Position numbers and translations under genes: made by a program. Positions 61,207 to 64,000 of a stretch of 64,000 nt of DNA are shown here, piece after piece. The stretch is from positions 2,728,001-2,792,000 of the forward strand of contig NZ_JADBEF010000001.1 of the NCBI RefSeq assembly GCF_014873535.1, written 5' to 3'. The stretch is from Nonomuraea africana. GTDB taxonomy: Bacteria; Actinomycetota; Actinomycetes; Streptosporangiales; Streptosporangiaceae. A model generated the notes under the pieces. The model was not told the origin of the DNA, made no database searches, and worked only from the letters and a program-made list of their open reading frames with translations. Numbering within the stretch: the first letter of the stretch is position 1; every line of letters starts with the position of its first letter.

Positions 61207-63041
61207 CGGAGCTCGTCTCCTTGCAGTACGCCACGGTGGGTTTCGGTCTCATCGGCGATCGCCGGCCGGTGGGATTGCCAGAACGCGGCGAACTTGCCGT
61301 TCTGTGCCAGCAGCTCGGCGGGCATGCCGCGCTCGACGATCGACCCGTTCTCCAGCACCACGACGGTGTCGGCGTCGGCGACCGTCTCCAGGCGATGGGC
61401 GATGACCAGGATCGTCCGATCGCCACCCAGCGTCGCCAGGGCCCGGCGCACCGCCTGTTCGGTCTGCGGGTCGGCGAAGGAGGTCGCCTCGTCGAGCACC
61501 AGAATGGGCGTGGCGGCGAGCAGCGCGCGGGCGAGCGAGATCCGCTGTGCCTCGCCACCCGACAGTCCGGCGTCTTCACCGATCACCGACTCGTATCCGC
61601 GCGGCAGCTGAAGAATTCGATCATGAATGTTCGCCAGCCGGGCGGCGCGAACCACGTCATCGCGGTCGGCATGCGGTACCGCCAGCGCGATGTTTTCCGC
61701 GACCGACGCGCGCAGCAGGCGCACGTCCTGGAAGACGAAGGAGACCATCCGGTAGAGCTCCCGACTGCCGATCTCGCGCAGATCGACACCGCCCAGGACG
61801 ACCGAACCGTGGGTCGGGTCGAAGAACCGCGGCAACAGCTGAACCAGCGTGGACTTTCCGCTTCCCGACGGCCCCACGATCGCGGTGACCGTTCCCGGCT
61901 CGAGCACCAGGTCGATCCCGCGCAGCACCTCGTGATCGGCTTCGTAACCGAAGCGGACGTCACGCAGTTCCACCCGGTGTCCCTGTGGTGCGACCGGGTG
62001 CGCAGGCTCCGCCAGCGACCGCACCTCGAGCACGTCCCGGATCCGGCCGACCGCGCGACCGGCGGCCTGCATCTCGTCGAAGCCGTGGCCGAGGGCCGCC
62101 ACCGGAGCGGTCAGGCCCAGCCCGAGCAGCAGGAAGGGCAGCAGGTCGGCCGGGGCCAGGCCACCGGACGTGATCAGAGCCGTTCCGCCGATCAGCACCA
62201 CCAGCAGCACGAACGGCGGCGACAACGCCACCTGCATCCCCGCGCCGATCCCGGAGATACCGTGCACCAACCGGGAGAAGATGCCGACGAAATCGTCCAC
62301 GGCCGTAAGGAATCTGCGGTGGGCGCGACCGGATCCGCCGAACGCCTTGACCACCGAGATCCCCTGGACGAACTCGACGACGGAACTCGAAATCCGTCCC
62401 ATGGCCCCGTCGAACTCCTTCTGCTCGCGCAGCCGGGTCGGGGTCATCATCAAGGGGACCAGCGCCACCGCCAGCACCACCGGGATCAGCGTGATCAGCG
62501 TGAGCCGCCAGTCGACGGTGAACAAATAGATCAGCGACACCAGCGGCACCACGAATGCGGCGACGAGCTCACCCGGGGTGTGGGCGATGAACGGGTGCAC
62601 GGCACTCACGTCCTCCCCCACCACCTTTGCCAGCTCTCCGGTCCGGCGCCGGGAGAACCAGCCGATCGGTACGCGCCCCAGCCGCGCGGCCAGTTGCCGG
62701 CGGAACGTCAGTTGCACCTGGCCGTCGACAAGATGCCCGATTCCGGACGACGCGGCCGTGAACAGCAGCCGGACGAACAAGCCGACCGCACCCGCGATCA
62801 CGACGGTCCAGACATGACCGTGATCGATCGGGCCGGGCGACAACAGAGTACGACCCAGTTCGACGACCGCCAGCAGCGGCGCCAGACCCGCGACAGCGCC
62901 GATCACCTGCAGGATCACAACGGCGGCGAAACTCCAGAGATAAGGACGCAGCAGCCCTGCCATGCTCTGCCCCGCCGCGGAATCGGCATCCGGTGGCGGT
63001 TTGGACTGCTCCCTCGCCTTGGCAAGGTCGGTGGCGTTCAT
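61203..63041 (-). CDS. ABC transporter half-unit (permease-ATPase), partner
   Basis: 612 aa from ATG at 63041 (GGGAGAG upstream). Membrane domain of six helices (YLWSFAAVVILQVIGAVAGL ... LVAAFVVPLVSLIYLFTVDW), then an ATPase: Walker A AIVGPSGSGKSTLVQLLPRF, signature AGLSGGEAQRISLARALLAA, Walker B ILVLDEATSFADPQTEQAVR. It belongs to the same IrtAB/YbtPQ-like class as its partner. Located 16 bp downstream of a cupin gene in the same orientation, implying one operon (cupin, ABC1, ABC2). Confidence 0.93.
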   Translation of the reverse strand: MNATDLAKAREQSKPPPDADSAAGQSMAGLLRPYLWSFAAVVILQVIGAVAGLAPLLAVVELGRTLLSPGPIDHGHVWTVVIAGAVGLFVRLLFTAASSGIGHLVDGQVQLTFRRQLAARLGRVPIGWFSRRRTGELAKVVGEDVSAVHPFIAHTPGELVAAFVVPLVSLIYLFTVDWRLTLITLIPVVLAVALVPLMMTPTRLREQKEFDGAMGRISSSVVEFVQGISVVKAFGGSGRAHRRFLTAVDDFVGIFSRLVHGISGIGAGMQVALSPPFVLLVVLIGGTALITSGGLAPADLLPFLLLGLGLTAPVAALGHGFDEMQAAGRAVGRIRDVLEVRSLAEPAHPVAPQGHRVELRDVRFGYEADHEVLRGIDLVLEPGTVTAIVGPSGSGKSTLVQLLPRFFDPTHGSVVLGGVDLREIGSRELYRMVSFVFQDVRLLRASVAENIALAVPHADRDDVVRAARLANIHDRILQLPRGYESVIGEDAGLSGGEAQRISLARALLAATPILVLDEATSFADPQTEQAVRRALATLGGDRTILVIAHRLETVADADTVVVLENGSIVERGMPAELLAQNGKFAAFWQSHRPAIADETETHRGVLQGDELR

Positions 63042-63057
63042 CGCTCTCCCGTCTTCG

Positions 63058-63396
63058 TCAATCTCGTCGCGACCAGACCCGTGGCTGAGCCGATGGTGGA
63101 TGAGGACAGGGTTCGGTCCGCTTCTCCAGCCGGCTGCCACGCGGCAGAGTGGGGATGTGCAGCTCGATGCGGTGCCATCGCTCGCGCGGGACGATGGCAG
63201 CGGCTCCGGCCGTCAGCCTGGACTCTTCCTCCTCCAGCCCCGGCCGCTCCGGACGGAGGTAGAGGCGTATCTTTCCGATGAGGCAGGACACGACCTCCTC
63301 GGCCGCGGGGTGGACTTCCCAGTGGTCGGTGTGGACGTCGGCGTCGGTCTTCGCGTGGAAGGCCATCAGCTGCCAGCCGTCCCGGTCGGAGTCCAT
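63058..63396 (-). CDS. Cupin-domain protein
   Basis: 112 aa from ATG at 63396. A single cupin barrel: LMAFHAKTDADVHTDHWEVH, PAAEEVVSCLIGKIRLYLRP, SRLTAGAAAIVPRERWHRIE. It has the His-x-His/Glu and later His metal ligands (HTDHWE ... RWHRI). Small cupins of this type are binding or sensing proteins rather than proven enzymes. It starts 128 bp after the MFS gene and leads the ABC pair; a role in handling the same compound is inferred. Confidence 0.8.
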   Translation of the reverse strand: MDSDRDGWQLMAFHAKTDADVHTDHWEVHPAAEEVVSCLIGKIRLYLRPERPGLEEEESRLTAGAAAIVPRERWHRIELHIPTLPRGSRLEKRTEPCPHPPSAQPRVWSRRD

Positions 63397-63524
63397 TGGT
63401 CTTTTCTCGGCGTGAAGCTTGCCGCCTTGGTGAAGGTGGATCGATCGAGGTAACAGCCATACCGAAACGACCTTCCTGCGGTGATCTTTCAACTGGTGGG
63501 TTGCGGCATGGCGTGGATCGCTGG

Positions 63525-64000
63525 TCAATCCCGGGCGGGGAGCGAATCGCGGTCATCGGCCTGCTCAGCCCGTGATGGTGGGCTGGTCCGGCGCAGGACG
63601 GTGAGGGCGATGAGGACGGCGGCGGCCAGGAGCGCGGCGCTGAGGGTCAGGCCGAGCGCGTACCCGTCGTTGAGGGTCTCGGGTGTGGCGGTCTGGCCGG
63701 TGCGGTGGTGCGCCACGGTGCCGAGCACGGCAAGCCCGAGCGAGGCGCCGATCTGGCGTGAGCTGTTGAGCAGGCCCGATGCGGTGCCGGTCTCGTGGCG
63801 CGCGACGCCGACGGTGGCGATGGAGACGAGCGGTCCGAGGCCGAGCCCGAAGCCGACGCTGGCGACGATCGAGGGCCCCAGGACGTCGGTGGTGAAAGCG
63901 CCGTCCGGGCTGATCAGGCCGAACCAGGCGAACCCGGTCGCGGTCAGCAGTCCACCGATGACCAGAAGCGTCCGCGGCGCGAGACGGTAGCCGAGTTTGA
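63525..64000 (-). CDS. MFS drug-exporter (DHA2-like), C-terminal part; runs off the right edge
   Basis: At least 157 aa of the C-terminal half of a 14-helix MFS efflux protein: LLVIGGLLTATGFAWFGLIS, VASVGFGLGLGPLVSIATVG, ETGTASGLLNSSRQIGASLG, LAVLGTVAHHRT, then a last helix (LTLSAALLAAAVLIALTVLR) and charged tail. SGLLNSSRQIGASLGLAVLG is the DHA2/EmrB-QacA signature region. The start lies beyond 64000. It is first of the minus-strand cluster MFS, cupin, ABC, ABC. Confidence 0.88.
   Translation of the reverse strand, partial: KLGYRLAPRTLLVIGGLLTATGFAWFGLISPDGAFTTDVLGPSIVASVGFGLGLGPLVSIATVGVARHETGTASGLLNSSRQIGASLGLAVLGTVAHHRTGQTATPETLNDGYALGLTLSAALLAAAVLIALTVLRRTSPPSRAEQADDRDSLPARD

Noticed and set aside
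60807..63281. 824-aa plus-strand frame opposite the ABC pair
   Set aside because: Antisense shadow; the ABC genes carry all expected motifs.

Overview
The window is high-GC actinomycete DNA, probably Streptosporangiales (Nonomuraea-like). This is inferred from codon use, GTG starts, an ECF42/DGPF cassette, DUF5994, DUF4913 and DUF1269 proteins, and an actinobacterial Rhs exoprotein. No rRNA, tRNA or CRISPR array was seen. Few ordinary housekeeping genes are intact, and the first 60 kb is a patchwork of accessory genes, mobile elements and decaying fragments.

Layout. 0-8.5 kb: a giant secreted Rhs/YD-repeat polymorphic toxin on the minus strand with a nuclease-like tip; any immunity gene lies beyond the left edge. 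9-11.8 kb: a pRiA4b ORF-3-like protein, two small proteins and a Sel1-repeat regulator-like protein. 12.34-19.94 kb: a Tn3-family transposon with about 36-bp terminal inverted repeats. It holds a TnpI-type tyrosine recombinase with a recognisable res site, a DUF6461-like cargo gene, a broken P-loop gene carrying an intact IS256-family element (8-bp target duplication), and a frameshifted tnpA. 20-25.8 kb: small proteins, an LGFP secreted protein, an IS5-family remnant that truncates an acetyltransferase gene, a broken peptide deformylase and an ATP-dependent DNA ligase. 26-27.6 kb: NERD and DUF4913 genes, a pair typical of conjugative elements. 27.7-30 kb: a truncated PucR-type regulator, DUF5994 and STAS proteins.

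30.2-48.9 kb: a clpX paralogue cut inside its zinc-finger coding sequence. Its first about 20 codons lie at 48.9 kb and the remainder at 31.3-30.2 kb, on the same strand and in a compatible frame. The 17.5 kb between holds a tnpA whose middle is replaced by a DHFR-DGPF-ECF42 cassette, a NarL-type two-component system, a lipoprotein hydrolase, two more decayed TnpI genes, a 5'-truncated group II intron, another tnpA tail, a DinB protein, an aquaporin plus formaldehyde dehydrogenase pair, an ECF41-type sigma factor with a VOC partner, and a serine-recombinase tail at the right junction.

48.9-64 kb: a divergent P450 / TetR-PhyH locus with a perfect operator palindrome, relics of a sigma factor and a DHFR-family gene, an acetyltransferase, a run of DUF1269, amino-acid antiporter and lipoprotein genes, a berberine-bridge-type FAD oxidase, another tnpA tail and a PTP-like phosphatase. 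It ends with a minus-strand MFS-cupin-ABC-ABC cluster; the paired ABC half-transporters resemble siderophore importers/exporters of the Irt/Ybt type.

Several genes carry single frameshifts (tnpA, tnpI, VOC, deformylase, clpX). They are called as pseudogenes, although sequencing error cannot be excluded.
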